Source: DASZQY01 sp035548515 (GTDB taxonomy: Bacteria; Pseudomonadota; Alphaproteobacteria; Rhizobiales; Kaistiaceae). From it: 64,000 nucleotides of DNA. Where the stretch lies: the NCBI GenBank assembly GCA_035548515.1, contig DASZSW010000002.1:134860-198859 (forward strand). The letters run 5' to 3'. The notes under the pieces were generated by a model. That model worked only from the letters and a program-made list of their open reading frames with translations, did no database searches and was not told the DNA's origin. A program made the position numbers and the translations under genes. Shown here one piece after another: positions 44,112 through 52,736 of this stretch (positions are counted from its first letter, which is position 1; every line of letters starts with the position of its first letter).

Positions 44112-44277
44112 TGCGGTTCGTCCAGAGACGCGAGGCCAAGGGTTCGGCGCCATTGTATAGGGCGATGCATCGAAATTGCGACGCATCAAACCGGCGCGGC
44201 CCCTTCATTGGCCTGCCGGAATGGCCGCAACCGCCATTGCCCCGCGGGCCGGGCGCGTTCTATCACCGCAGCCTCGC

Positions 44278-45210
44278 ATGTCCCGCCTCCGCGCCGATCT
44301 TCTCATCATCCTCGCCGCCGTCATCTGGGGCTTCGGCTATCTGTTCCAGAAGCTGGCGATGGCCAATGTCGGGCCGTTCACGTTCGTAGCCTCGCGGGCG
44401 GTCGTCGCTGCCGCATGTCTCGGGCTCCTCGCCATCGTCGAGGCGCGGCGGGCAACCGTGCCAATGCCGCCGGCGGTTCGCCGTACGGCGCTGGCGGCCG
44501 GCACGGCGTTCTTCATCGCCGCTGCCGTCCAGCAGACGGGCATGGTGACCGCGACTGTCACCAACACCGGCTTCCTGACGGCGCTCTATGTGATCGCGAC
44601 GCCGCTGATTGCCTGGCTCGTCTATCGCCGTTCGCCGAACCGCGTGGTGTGGCCGGCGGCCGGACTCGCGTTTGCCGGTGTCTGGTTGCTTGGCGGCGGT
44701 GGTTTGGCGTCCCTGGGTTTCGGCGATGCGCTGGTGGCCCTGTCGGCCATCGGGTGGAGCGTGCACCTCCTCATCTTCAGCACGGCGGCGGCGCATAACC
44801 GTCCCGTGGCTTTCACGGCCTGGCAGTTCGCGGTAGTGGCCGTGCTGGCCGCGATCCCGGCCTACATTCTCGAGACACCATCCTGGGAGGGGATCGTTGC
44901 GGCGGCGCCGTCGATCCTGTTCGTGGGCGTGCTGTCGAGCGCCTTCACCTTCACCGTCCTGGCGGCGTCGCTGAAACACACACCGCCGTCGGAGGCCGCG
45001 ATCCTGATCTCGACCGAAACGCTGTTTGCCGCGGGGGCGGGGGTCGTCTTCCTCGGGGAACGTCTGCCGCCGATTGGCTGGGTGGGGGCGGCGCTGATGT
45101 TCGCAGCCACGCTCCTGGTGCAGCTTGGTCCGGCGTTCGGCCGTCGCTGGAACGGGAGAAAAGGACCGGAAACCCCCGAATCTCTCAAGAACGCCCCCGG
45201 CGGCGCTTGA
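44278..45210 (+). CDS. EamA-family (DMT) transporter
   Basis: The product has 310 residues from the ATG at 44278; an earlier in-frame start at 44176 overlaps the promoter of the divergent bdhA. It has ten predicted helices in two EamA repeats: LLIILAAVIWGFGYLFQKLAM opens the first, and SEAAILISTETLFAAGAGVVFLGERLPPIGWVGAALMFAA closes the second (shorter signature LISTETLFAAGAGVVFLGE). It differs from the EamA protein at 12.3 kb. Substrate unknown. It ends 90 bases before zur on the same strand, but an AT-rich promoter-like stretch lies between them. Confidence 0.8.
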   Translation: MSRLRADLLIILAAVIWGFGYLFQKLAMANVGPFTFVASRAVVAAACLGLLAIVEARRATVPMPPAVRRTALAAGTAFFIAAAVQQTGMVTATVTNTGFLTALYVIATPLIAWLVYRRSPNRVVWPAAGLAFAGVWLLGGGGLASLGFGDALVALSAIGWSVHLLIFSTAAAHNRPVAFTAWQFAVVAVLAAIPAYILETPSWEGIVAAAPSILFVGVLSSAFTFTVLAASLKHTPPSEAAILISTETLFAAGAGVVFLGERLPPIGWVGAALMFAATLLVQLGPAFGRRWNGRKGPETPESLKNAPGGA

Positions 45211-45300
45211 ACCGTTCACAGGCAGTTTTACTTTCGGCGCCATATATACTGCACTGAAACCCACTATAAGCCGTTGAAAACCGGTCGAAGCCGCCACCCG

Positions 45301-45794
45301 ATGACCAACGCCAGCGCCATTCTCGAACATCGCGAGCATGATCACGGCGCCTGCGAACGGCAGGCGATCCGGCACGCCGAGGAAATCTCGCGCCGCGAGA
45401 ACCTGCGCTTCACCAGCCAGCGGCGGCAGGTTCTGCAGGCGCTGCTCGAAAGCCATGTGCCGGCGTCCGCCTACGACATCATCGATCGTCTGGCGGAGGC
45501 CAAGGACGGTGCGCGCCTGGCGCCGGTGTCGGTCTATCGCGCGCTCGATTTTCTGGTGGCGCATAACTTCGCGCACCGCATCGAGTCGAAGAATGCGTTC
45601 GTCGCCTGCGATCGCGGCGCGGACTGCGAGCCGGGCGCAACGCTGTTTCTCATCTGCGACAACTGCGGAGCCGCCGCCGAGGCGTCGTCCGAGGCTCTCG
45701 GTGCGCTCGTGACGACCGAAACAAAGATGCGCGCTTTCCTGCCGCGGCTCCGGGTGCTCGAGGTGCGCGGGCTGTGTGCACGGTGTCAGGCGGC

Positions 45795-45798
<4 letters not shown>
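45301..45798 (+). CDS. zur: Zur, zinc-uptake regulator (Fur family)
   Basis: The product has 165 residues from the ATG at 45301. The DNA-binding winged helix (about 30-105) contains RFTSQRRQVLQALLE, ASAYDIIDRL and VSVYRALDFLVAHNFAHRIES, which closely follows the E. coli Zur pattern (SAYD, VYRALDFL, ESxNxYVxC) rather than Fur itself. The dimerisation part has two Cys pairs, CDNCG and CARC, forming the structural zinc site, with VACD just before. It is predicted to repress zinc-uptake genes when zinc is plentiful. Its last codons overlap the ispG start by four bases (GTGA). Upstream AT-rich sequence (45225-45265) is the likely promoter. Confidence 0.85.
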
Positions 45799-47096
<1,298 letters not shown>

Positions 47097-47162
47097 CCGC
47101 GCGGCAACCGCGATCGGCGGCGGCACAGCTCTGCTTAGCCCGTTACCCGCAATGGTAGTATA

Positions 47163-47183
47163 GTCCGGTTCCGTCCGGACTTT
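47163..47183 (+). terminator. Hairpin between ispG and the secreted-protein gene
   Basis: GTCCGG, loop TTCCGT, CCGGAC, then TTT: a 6-base-pair stem located 67 bases after the ispG stop and 21 bases before the next ATG. It may end ispG transcription or, being close to the ribosome site, act as a leader hairpin of the next gene. Confidence 0.4.
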
Positions 47184-47200
47184 CCTGGGGAGCGGTAATC

Positions 47201-47725
47201 ATGAACGTCGTCATCAACCTCGCGCGCGCGGCTTTCGCCGTCGCCGCCTTCGCACTCCTGCCGGCGGCGGCGATGGCTGCCTCCGACACCATGGGCCCGA
47301 TGGTCGCGGTGCCGAGCCCGGGCAAGATCGACCGCAGCGGGCTCACCGGCTGCTACGCCATCCAGGGCACCATCTACGGCCCTTACCGCATGAGCTTCTG
47401 CCTCAACCGCGGGCGCAGCACCTACAAGGTCAGCGGCGGCGGCCTTTCCTGCAACGGCACGCTCGACTGGTACGACCAGGGCGGCGGCAGCGTCTCGATC
47501 GACCTTTACCGCACGCCCTGCGGCCGCGGGCAGGATTGGTCGGGCGACGGGCTTACCTGCCGCAGCGGCGGCCTCCGGCCGCTGATCAACGACCTGCTCG
47601 GCAACGGCAAGCCGAAGATCATGGTGCCGGTGCCCGTGCAGCAGGTCACGACACTCTACTGCCGCTACCAGCCCGTGGCCGGCGGCTACTGGCCGACGCA
47701 GGTCACCGCCAAGCGCACGTCGTAG
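47201..47725 (+). CDS. Secreted cysteine-containing protein of unknown function
   Basis: The product has 174 residues, ATG behind GGGAG. A Sec signal peptide is evident (LARAAFAVAAFALLPAAAMA), giving a mature protein of about 150 residues with seven cysteines, spaced for probable disulfides (TGCYAIQG, SFCLNRG, LSCNG, RTPCGRG, LTCRSG, LYCRYQP). It is rich in Gly, Tyr and Ser, with no recognisable catalytic motif. I do not know the family. Periplasmic or extracellular location is inferred. It is followed by a 241-base gap with no gene that I can support. Confidence 0.7.
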   Translation: MNVVINLARAAFAVAAFALLPAAAMAASDTMGPMVAVPSPGKIDRSGLTGCYAIQGTIYGPYRMSFCLNRGRSTYKVSGGGLSCNGTLDWYDQGGGSVSIDLYRTPCGRGQDWSGDGLTCRSGGLRPLINDLLGNGKPKIMVPVPVQQVTTLYCRYQPVAGGYWPTQVTAKRTS

Positions 47726-47966
47726 GAGATGCGTCCGGCCGCGGCGCGGTCCCGTCCGCGCTGCGGCTGGATTTCCCGGTCGGCAATCCCCATCTGCAGG
47801 GCGCAGGGTGGCTTGTCGTCCGCCCGCTTGCGGCCGGTGCGTCCCGCCCGCGCGTCCCGGTTCCCCGCCGCGTTGGCGTCCCACACGAATTGACGCGCGA
47901 TCCCTGCGCCCGCTGTGTTCTTGGCATCGGCGGCATCGCGCCGGCAGCCTCAAGGAGAGCAGAAGC

Positions 47967-48218
47967 ATGCCCATCAACAATCCGCTCAACGCCGCGGCGC
48001 GCTCGTTGCGCAACGCACGCCGTCAGCAGGAGGCCACCCAGGCGGTGAAGGAAGCGGCCGCCGCCGCCAAGCATGTCGAGGACAACACCTTGCGGCTGCG
48101 CGCGCTGCGCCTTGCCAAGGAGGCCGCCGATGCCGCGGCAGCGGCCAACGCGCCGCCGAACCCGGCCAAGGGCGCAAAGCCCGTCCGGAAGAAACGCGCG
48201 GCCTCCGGCGCCGCCTGA
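47967..48218 (+). CDS. Small Ala/Lys-rich helical protein, paralogue A
   Basis: The product has 83 residues, ATG behind AAGGAG. It is highly charged and helical, with no membrane or signal segment. The segment VEDNTLRLRALRLAKEAAD, followed by AAANAPPNPAKG and a Lys/Arg tail, recurs almost unchanged in the next gene. The tail resembles nucleoid-associated or histone-H1-like basic tails, so nucleic-acid binding is possible, but this is inference. Family unknown. Confidence 0.65.
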   Translation: MPINNPLNAAARSLRNARRQQEATQAVKEAAAAAKHVEDNTLRLRALRLAKEAADAAAAANAPPNPAKGAKPVRKKRAASGAA

Positions 48219-48300
48219 CGCGCCTCCGGTTGCCCCGCGGCAACCTAATGGCCGCTCGCGCGTTACCCTTTCTTGATCAGCCCACAGGTGGAGGAAGCGG

Positions 48301-48585
48301 ATGCCGGAAACCCGCGTTGTGAACGAGGGCCGTCAGGCGCGCCTGGCGCGGCTGGCCGATGCCGCCGCCCAGGGGCGGAGCGAGGCCGAGGCCGAGGCCC
48401 GCCGCGTCGAGGAAAATACGCTCCGCCTCCGCGCGCTCCGCCTCGCCAAGGAAGCCGCCGACCGCGAAGCCGCGGCCAACGCCCCGCCGAAACCCGCCAG
48501 GGGCCGCAAGGCCGCCGCGAAGAAAACGCCGGCCAGGGCGAAGGCGATCAAGGTCGAGGAGCTGAACGCCGAGGATGATGGGTAA
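48301..48585 (+). CDS. Small Ala/Lys-rich helical protein, paralogue B
   Basis: The product has 94 residues, ATG behind GGAGGAAG. It shares VEENTLRLRALRLAKEAAD and AAANAPPKPARG with the gene 83 bases upstream, so the two arose by duplication. The tail (KAAAKKTPARAKAIKVEEL) looks like an AlgP/H1-type basic repeat tail with an acidic end. Strong individual ribosome sites suggest both are expressed. It ends just before the convergent, AT-rich YwgA-like gene. Confidence 0.65.
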   Translation: MPETRVVNEGRQARLARLADAAAQGRSEAEAEARRVEENTLRLRALRLAKEAADREAAANAPPKPARGRKAAAKKTPARAKAIKVEELNAEDDG

Positions 48586-48606
48586 GGGGCGTCTACGTAG
48601 GCTACT

Positions 48607-49164
48607 CTAATGAGAATGGCCATGGTGCTGCAGTGACGCCGCTTCCTTCAATTTTGTTTCGGCAATAGCTATAGCCGATTCCGCCTCAGTTAAGCTGATA
48701 TGAGGCTTATAGTCATGCAACTGCTGCGCCCTTGCCTCAAGAGATCCATGGGGCATTTCAAAAATAACTAGCAGTGCCGTTGCTAGTCTTTCAAGTTCAG
48801 CCACGTGACATTTCGCAATCCAATCTGCCACAAAGCGAATGAATGGCTCAACCTCTCTTAGGTCTTGAGATTGCTCTATTTTCCCACCGAAGTCAGTTGG
48901 CACCACGGTAGGGCCGTATCGTTGATCTCGAATAGCGAATGCAAATAAGTTTGCCCCGCGCATCGCTGCAAGCTCTGATCTCAGCTCGAAAGAAAACGGA
49001 CCGTGTTTGTACAAAATGAAGTCGTAATCAAAATCTTTTCCTAAAAATTTCTCTAGCAAATATATAGATTTTTGCAGGTGCGTCTCACCACACCAGCTTC
49101 CTCTGCTGATCAACTCTCTTGCCATTCTCAACACAATTGCATACCGCATATTTACATCGGTCAT
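48607..49164 (-). CDS. YwgA-like protein, partner of the HD phosphohydrolase
   Basis: The product has 185 residues and starts inside the stop of the HD gene (ATGA overlap), so the two are translationally coupled. The N-terminal part, GETHLQKSIYLLEKFLG followed by YDFILYKHGPFSFELRSEL, follows the pattern (LQK-x-IYLL ... F-x-x-YGP-x-S-x-x-L) that I know from YwgA-type and distantly from Panacea-type proteins. The middle is helical, and the C-terminus ends in HHGHSH. Base composition is far lower in GC than the genome. Function is unknown; YwgA-type genes are found beside YwfO-type HD proteins in Bacillus, so a joint role is likely. It may act as regulator or antitoxin-like partner. Confidence 0.65.
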   Translation of the reverse strand: MTDVNMRYAIVLRMARELISRGSWCGETHLQKSIYLLEKFLGKDFDYDFILYKHGPFSFELRSELAAMRGANLFAFAIRDQRYGPTVVPTDFGGKIEQSQDLREVEPFIRFVADWIAKCHVAELERLATALLVIFEMPHGSLEARAQQLHDYKPHISLTEAESAIAIAETKLKEAASLQHHGHSH

Positions 49165-50477
49165 AGCAACTTCCCCTGTGTTGATAGGTTCAATGCCTGC
49201 ACTTTAATTTCCTTTCTCCATCTTATAGCCTCGTCTACAATAGACCGGTTACAGTACACTCTATCGACTTCAATTGTTGGTATTGCAGGAAGTATTCTAG
49301 AAACTTTGAGAGAAGAATGTATCTCGTCATCATAATACAAGACTGGAAAATCTGGTGCCACTATTTTTGCCGGGATAAAGTCATGTTTAACGTTGTCGGC
49401 GCCGAATTTATCTTTTGCTAAATCGAAAATCACTTTTCCTGGATTCAATATACCTCCAGTTTTATCTTCGCTCGACAGCGAATAGAGACGTTTGAAGTGT
49501 TTGCGATTTTCAATTCGCGTTGCGAATTCGCGAAGCTTCGAGGCGGCCCCTGTCGCCTCTCTGCGAATTGCTGCAATGACTTCGGAGTCTGAGATAGAAA
49601 GAAATTCATCAAGTACGACTGGAAACTTCCCGCTTGGCAGCCATTCAGCCAAGAAATCTATTAAGTGAAGGTCGTATATTCGGCGGATGTGGTGATAGTA
49701 AACTTGGCTGAATATAAAATGCCGAGCTAGAATTAATGCCTCGGAGCTTTCCAGTCCGCCCGCGTCTAGGCCAAGGGCTGGCTCAACGGTGTCCTTATCC
49801 AGCTGAGGGAGTATACGCAGTGTATTAATAAGGCGATTATGATCAAATCTACCGTATTGAACGCCGGCGTGATAAGAATCGCGCAAAAGATAGTCCATTC
49901 TATCAGCGCCAAACGAATCGCCGACGATTATCTCGGACAATATAGTTTCCCAAATGGAGAATTTTAATTCTCTGGGCGCCTTTTTCTTTCCAACGGCGAG
50001 CTTGACTATGTCTGATGAACGAAGTGGCGGCGTCATCGCAAGCCATAGCTGTTCCATCGCCGGAGAGCAGATTATGCTCACGCTCAGGGTTTCGTGACTG
50101 AATCCTGGCGGGAGAAGCAGGTCTTCGGCAGCATGGGAAAATGGCAAATGGCCCATGTCGTGGCAAAGTGCTGCCATGCGCAGCACGGATCGCCAATACC
50201 GTAGGGCATCGGCGTCGGGAATTATTTCCCGCACGCTTGGATGGAGAACGTTTGTCGCGTCCGTCACCACGTCGAAAATGCGAGTGGCTAATTCCATCAC
50301 CCCCAATGAATGTTCGAACCGTCTGTGGGTGGCTCCCGGATAAACTAGGTAGGTCAGGGCAAGCTGATGGACATGACGCAGCCGCTGAAAGGCGCGTGAG
50401 TCAATTACTGCGCGCTCGTCGGAACGCACGTTTATAAACGTGTGAACGGGATCTCTGAATTCGTGCGTGTGTTTCAT
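49161..50477 (-). CDS. SAMHD1/YwfO-like HD-domain phosphohydrolase (dNTPase type)
   Basis: The product has 438 residues. The N-terminus HTHEFRDPVHTFINV with IDSRAFQRLRHVHQL is the standard opening of SAMHD1/YwfO-type proteins. Metal ligands are H56 (RRFEHSLGVM), H106-D107 (ALCHDMGHLPFSH) and a late Asp in FGADRMDYLLRDSYHAGVQYG (D192). Length matches Bacillus YwfO and Enterococcus EF1143, a deoxynucleoside triphosphohydrolase. It is therefore predicted to hydrolyse dNTPs to deoxynucleosides and triphosphate, possibly regulated by nucleotides. Composition is strongly AT-rich compared with all neighbours. It is the upstream gene of a coupled pair; the promoter is probably at 50490-50530, where TATAG lies in AT-rich sequence. 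Confidence 0.8.
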   Translation of the reverse strand: MKHTHEFRDPVHTFINVRSDERAVIDSRAFQRLRHVHQLALTYLVYPGATHRRFEHSLGVMELATRIFDVVTDATNVLHPSVREIIPDADALRYWRSVLRMAALCHDMGHLPFSHAAEDLLLPPGFSHETLSVSIICSPAMEQLWLAMTPPLRSSDIVKLAVGKKKAPRELKFSIWETILSEIIVGDSFGADRMDYLLRDSYHAGVQYGRFDHNRLINTLRILPQLDKDTVEPALGLDAGGLESSEALILARHFIFSQVYYHHIRRIYDLHLIDFLAEWLPSGKFPVVLDEFLSISDSEVIAAIRREATGAASKLREFATRIENRKHFKRLYSLSSEDKTGGILNPGKVIFDLAKDKFGADNVKHDFIPAKIVAPDFPVLYYDDEIHSSLKVSRILPAIPTIEVDRVYCNRSIVDEAIRWRKEIKVQALNLSTQGKLL

Positions 50478-50602
50478 GGCGGGCGAATCGGCGTGCTTCT
50501 ATAGCATGTTCTCCATTTGTTTAGGCCGCGTGAAGAGACACCGCGCTACCGCTGGCCCCCGCCTTGCATCCCGTTCCCCGCTAACCTCAGGGAACCTGCT
50601 GC

Positions 50603-51148
50603 ATGACAGGAATGACCGATTTCCGCCCGGTGCTCGATTGGGCGCTGGATAATCCCGAGCTGTCGCTGCTCGCCGTCGCCGCCGTCTTCGCGTTCCTGAC
50701 GCTGGCGCTGATGAGCAAGCCGCACAGCGGGCGGCGGATTGTCGAGGTGTTGTTCCGCGCCTACCTGTTGTTCGTCGTCGCGCTGCTGTTCCTGGACAAG
50801 GCGGCCGGGGCCGGCCTGTTCGGGCCGGACGCGGCCGCCGCGGTGCATGGCGCCGGGCCGGCCTCGCTGCCAGCCGGCTGGGCCTATCTCGCCTTCGCCA
50901 TCCTCGGGCTGCTGGCGCTGTCGCGCTCCATCGGCCTGCGTGCCGCCGCCGTGGCCGGGCCCTCCGTCTACCTGCTCGGGCCGCTGGTCGCTTCCGTGCC
51001 GGCCAATGCGCAAGCCCAGGCCTCGGCGCCCGAGGTCGCGGTGGTGCTTGCCGGCGCCTTCCTGCTTCTCCTTCAGGTCAATGTCGATCGGCCGGCGCCG
51101 CCGTTGCCGCGCGGGCTCGGCCGCGCCGTAGCGGGGGCGATTGGCTAG
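50603..51148 (+). CDS. Four-helix membrane protein, paralogue A (DUF6790-like)
   Basis: The product has 181 residues with about four to five membrane helices. Landmarks VLFRAYLLFVVALLFLDKAAG, GPDAAAAVHG, AYLAFAILGLLALSRSIGLRAAAVAGPSVYLLGPL recur in the gene 195 bases downstream (shared GLRxAAVAGP and VLFRxYL). It resembles the DUF6790 family of small inner-membrane proteins, but I hold this name only tentatively. Function unknown. It is the first normal-GC gene after the AT-rich island. Confidence 0.65.
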   Translation: MTGMTDFRPVLDWALDNPELSLLAVAAVFAFLTLALMSKPHSGRRIVEVLFRAYLLFVVALLFLDKAAGAGLFGPDAAAAVHGAGPASLPAGWAYLAFAILGLLALSRSIGLRAAAVAGPSVYLLGPLVASVPANAQAQASAPEVAVVLAGAFLLLLQVNVDRPAPPLPRGLGRAVAGAIG

Positions 51149-51343
51149 CCGGATTGCCGGCAAGCCGCTGAGGAGGCAGGAAAAGGCCGCGCGTGCCTCC
51201 CGCTAAGTGTCAGAAATAACAAAGGAAAAGCGCGGCAAGACCGCCACAGTCAGCCTTTATTAACCTTTGGGCCTTGTGCGCCGCCGCGCCTCCGGGAGAC
51301 GCTTCGCCTGGGTCTGCGTACGCGAAGCCAGGAGTATCTCGCG

Positions 51344-51889
51344 ATGAACTCGCCCAGCTTTCCCTTGTTCGACGCCCTCGTTGCCCACCTGTCGCTGACG
51401 CTGCTCGTCACCGGCATCGTGGTCGCCGTCCTGCTGCTTGCCGTCAGCCGCCGGCGGCACACTTGGCGCGGCATCATCAACGTGCTGTTCCGCTCGTACC
51501 TGTTCTGGACGATCGGCGTCTATTTCCTCTATGGCGCGATCACCAGGGGCGCGCTCGGCCCTCAGGTCGTCGACATGCTTCACCTGTCGCCGGTGGCGGC
51601 GGCGCCGGAAGCGGCCTATGCGGATCTCGCCTTCGCGGTGATCGCCCTCGTCGCGGTTTTCGTCGGCAGCATGGGCTTGCGCTTCGCCGCGGTCGCGGGC
51701 CCGACGATCTTCGTGCTCGCGCCGATCGCGGTGGTCGAGCCGGCGACGCTGGCGACGCTGACGGCGCATGCGCCGACTGCAGCGATCTACGGCCTCGGCG
51801 TCTTCTACTTCATCGTCCAGCTCGGCTTCGGCCGTCCGTCATTCGCCGAGCGTCACACCAGCACCGTCGATATCCTGCCGACGACGTAG
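51344..51889 (+). CDS. Four-helix membrane protein, paralogue B (DUF6790-like)
   Basis: The product has 181 residues, the same length as paralogue A, with ATG behind AGGAG. Shared elements are VLFRSYLFWTIGVYFLYGAI, ADLAFAVIALVAVFVGSMGLRFAAVAGPTIF, and the end DILPTT. It has four to five membrane helices and no charged catalytic motif. It arose with the upstream gene by tandem duplication. The N-terminal serine/proline part differs between the two. Function unknown; inner-membrane location. Confidence 0.65.
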   Translation: MNSPSFPLFDALVAHLSLTLLVTGIVVAVLLLAVSRRRHTWRGIINVLFRSYLFWTIGVYFLYGAITRGALGPQVVDMLHLSPVAAAPEAAYADLAFAVIALVAVFVGSMGLRFAAVAGPTIFVLAPIAVVEPATLATLTAHAPTAAIYGLGVFYFIVQLGFGRPSFAERHTSTVDILPTT

Positions 51890-52111
51890 GCGCCGGTGCG
51901 CCGCTTCTCGTTTCGGCTGCGCGGCGTCCTGTCGACGGGAACGAATAAACGTTCCGCCGTCTGATCCCTCCCCGGAACGGGGAAGGATGACGGGCCTCCC
52001 TGCAGGGATGGAGGCCCTGCTTGCGGGGATGCGGCCGGCGCCGACTTCACGTGACAGTTCAGCCAGTGCGGCAGGGAAGCCACACTCCAATTCTTGATTC
52101 ATTTCCGTTCG

Positions 52112-52141
52112 TTGGCGGTGTGGCCTTAACCGGATTCTAAT
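52112..52141 (+). promoter_or_regulatory. Sigma-70-like promoter candidate
   Basis: TTGGCG at 52112-52117 (4 of 6 matches to TTGACA) and TCTAAT at 52136-52141 (5 of 6 to TATAAT), separated by 18 bases. Transcription would start near 52148, in front of a terminator 55 bases further on. Confidence 0.35.
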
Positions 52142-52147
52142 CACCTG

Positions 52148-52232
52148 ACGCCAGAGTGACCGGCGAGGCGAAACTGGTACGGCGTATCGCCTTTTCCTTT
52201 CAGCGGCGTCCTTCGGGGCGCCGCTTTGCTTT
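52148..52232 (+). ncRNA. Candidate small RNA of about 85 nucleotides
   Basis: A promoter-like pair of hexamers is followed by about 85 bases ending in a strong intrinsic terminator, without a credible open frame. The interior can form CCAG/CTGG and GGCG-TAT-CGCC stems, the latter followed by TTTTCC. No similarity to 4.5S, 6S or tmRNA is seen. Alternatively it is the attenuated leader of the gene at 52307. Confidence 0.35.
52202..52232 (+). terminator. Strong intrinsic terminator
   Basis: AGCGGCGTCC, TTCG tetraloop, GGGCGCCGCT (10 pairs with one G-T), followed by TTGCTTT. It stands 75 bases upstream of the next ATG and far (313 bases) from the previous stop, so it most likely ends a short transcript or controls the following gene. 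Confidence 0.6.
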
Positions 52233-52306
52233 ATGCGGCTTAACGATACCGAAAGACGCCGGCGGGTATTTTCGGCCCCACGCACAGTCCTGCGGAGGAC
52301 GACCCG

Positions 52307-52736
52307 ATGACCGTTCGTTTACTGCCACTCGCCGCCGCGCTCGGCATCCTCATCACGGCGGGCGCCGCCAACGCTGCCGACATGCCGGGCACCTACTATC
52401 AGGCGGCGCCGCCGTGCAGCATGTATGGCGCACGTCCCGCCGATCATGTCTGGATGCCCGGCAAGGTGGCCTACATCGTCGCCGAATCCTGCGACGGCCA
52501 GAGCCAATCGCTGACCGCGTGGCTGGCCAAGAACCACATCTTCCCGCGCGAGCCGCTGCGCGTTTATTACAACGGCGGCAGCATGGGGAAGACGGACATC
52601 AACCCCATCGACGTCCCGCCGCAGCCGCAGCTTCACTCGCGCCACGCCTTTCCGCCGGCCGGCGCCGCGCATGCATCGCGGCGCGCGCGGCGATATCCTC
52701 GCGCGCGAATCGCTCAAGGCCGCGGGGAAGGGATGA
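52307..52736 (+). CDS. Secreted protein, probably frameshifted near its end
   Basis: A signal peptide opens the frame (LLPLAAALGILITAGAANA), followed by a soluble part with GTYYQAAPPCSMYGARPADHV and KVAYIVAESCDGQSQS (two cysteines). After about residue 115 the reading becomes Arg/Ala-rich shadow, and the same frame continues without a stop into the next gene to 53503. In another frame, 52686-52736 reads GARGDILARESLKAAGKG and stops at 52734-52736, overlapping the next ATG as ATGA. That looks like the genuine C-terminus, so a single-base shift at about 52640-52690 is likely, real or an assembly error. If there is no shift, the gene is fused to its neighbour. Family unknown. Confidence 0.5.

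Larger units (their letters stand above)
48607..50477. other. AT-rich two-gene island, probably horizontally acquired
   Basis: Base composition changes sharply at both ends. Three sampled 60-base lines inside the island have 23 (49201-49260), 26 (49681-49740) and 26 (49921-49980) G+C, against 45 in a typical line of pyc (35161-35220). Codons such as AAT, ATA, TTA and AGA are common inside and rare outside. It carries only two genes, in one operon, and no transposase, integrase, terminal repeat or tRNA target is visible. Both edges lie between small duplicated genes of normal composition. Confidence 0.75.
51890..52306. other. 417-base intergenic region with hairpins and a candidate small RNA
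   Basis: No protein gene is supported here. An 8-base-pair hairpin (GGGCCTCC at 51992-51999 with GGAGGCCC at 52010-52017) follows the membrane gene and may terminate it. Further on lie a promoter-like pair of hexamers and a strong terminator hairpin, listed separately, and the leader of the gene at 52307. Confidence 0.5.

Noticed and set aside
45211..45300. Zur box upstream of zur
   Set aside because: The AT-rich stretch CATATATACTGCA was inspected, but no convincing palindrome like the alphaproteobacterial Zur site was found.
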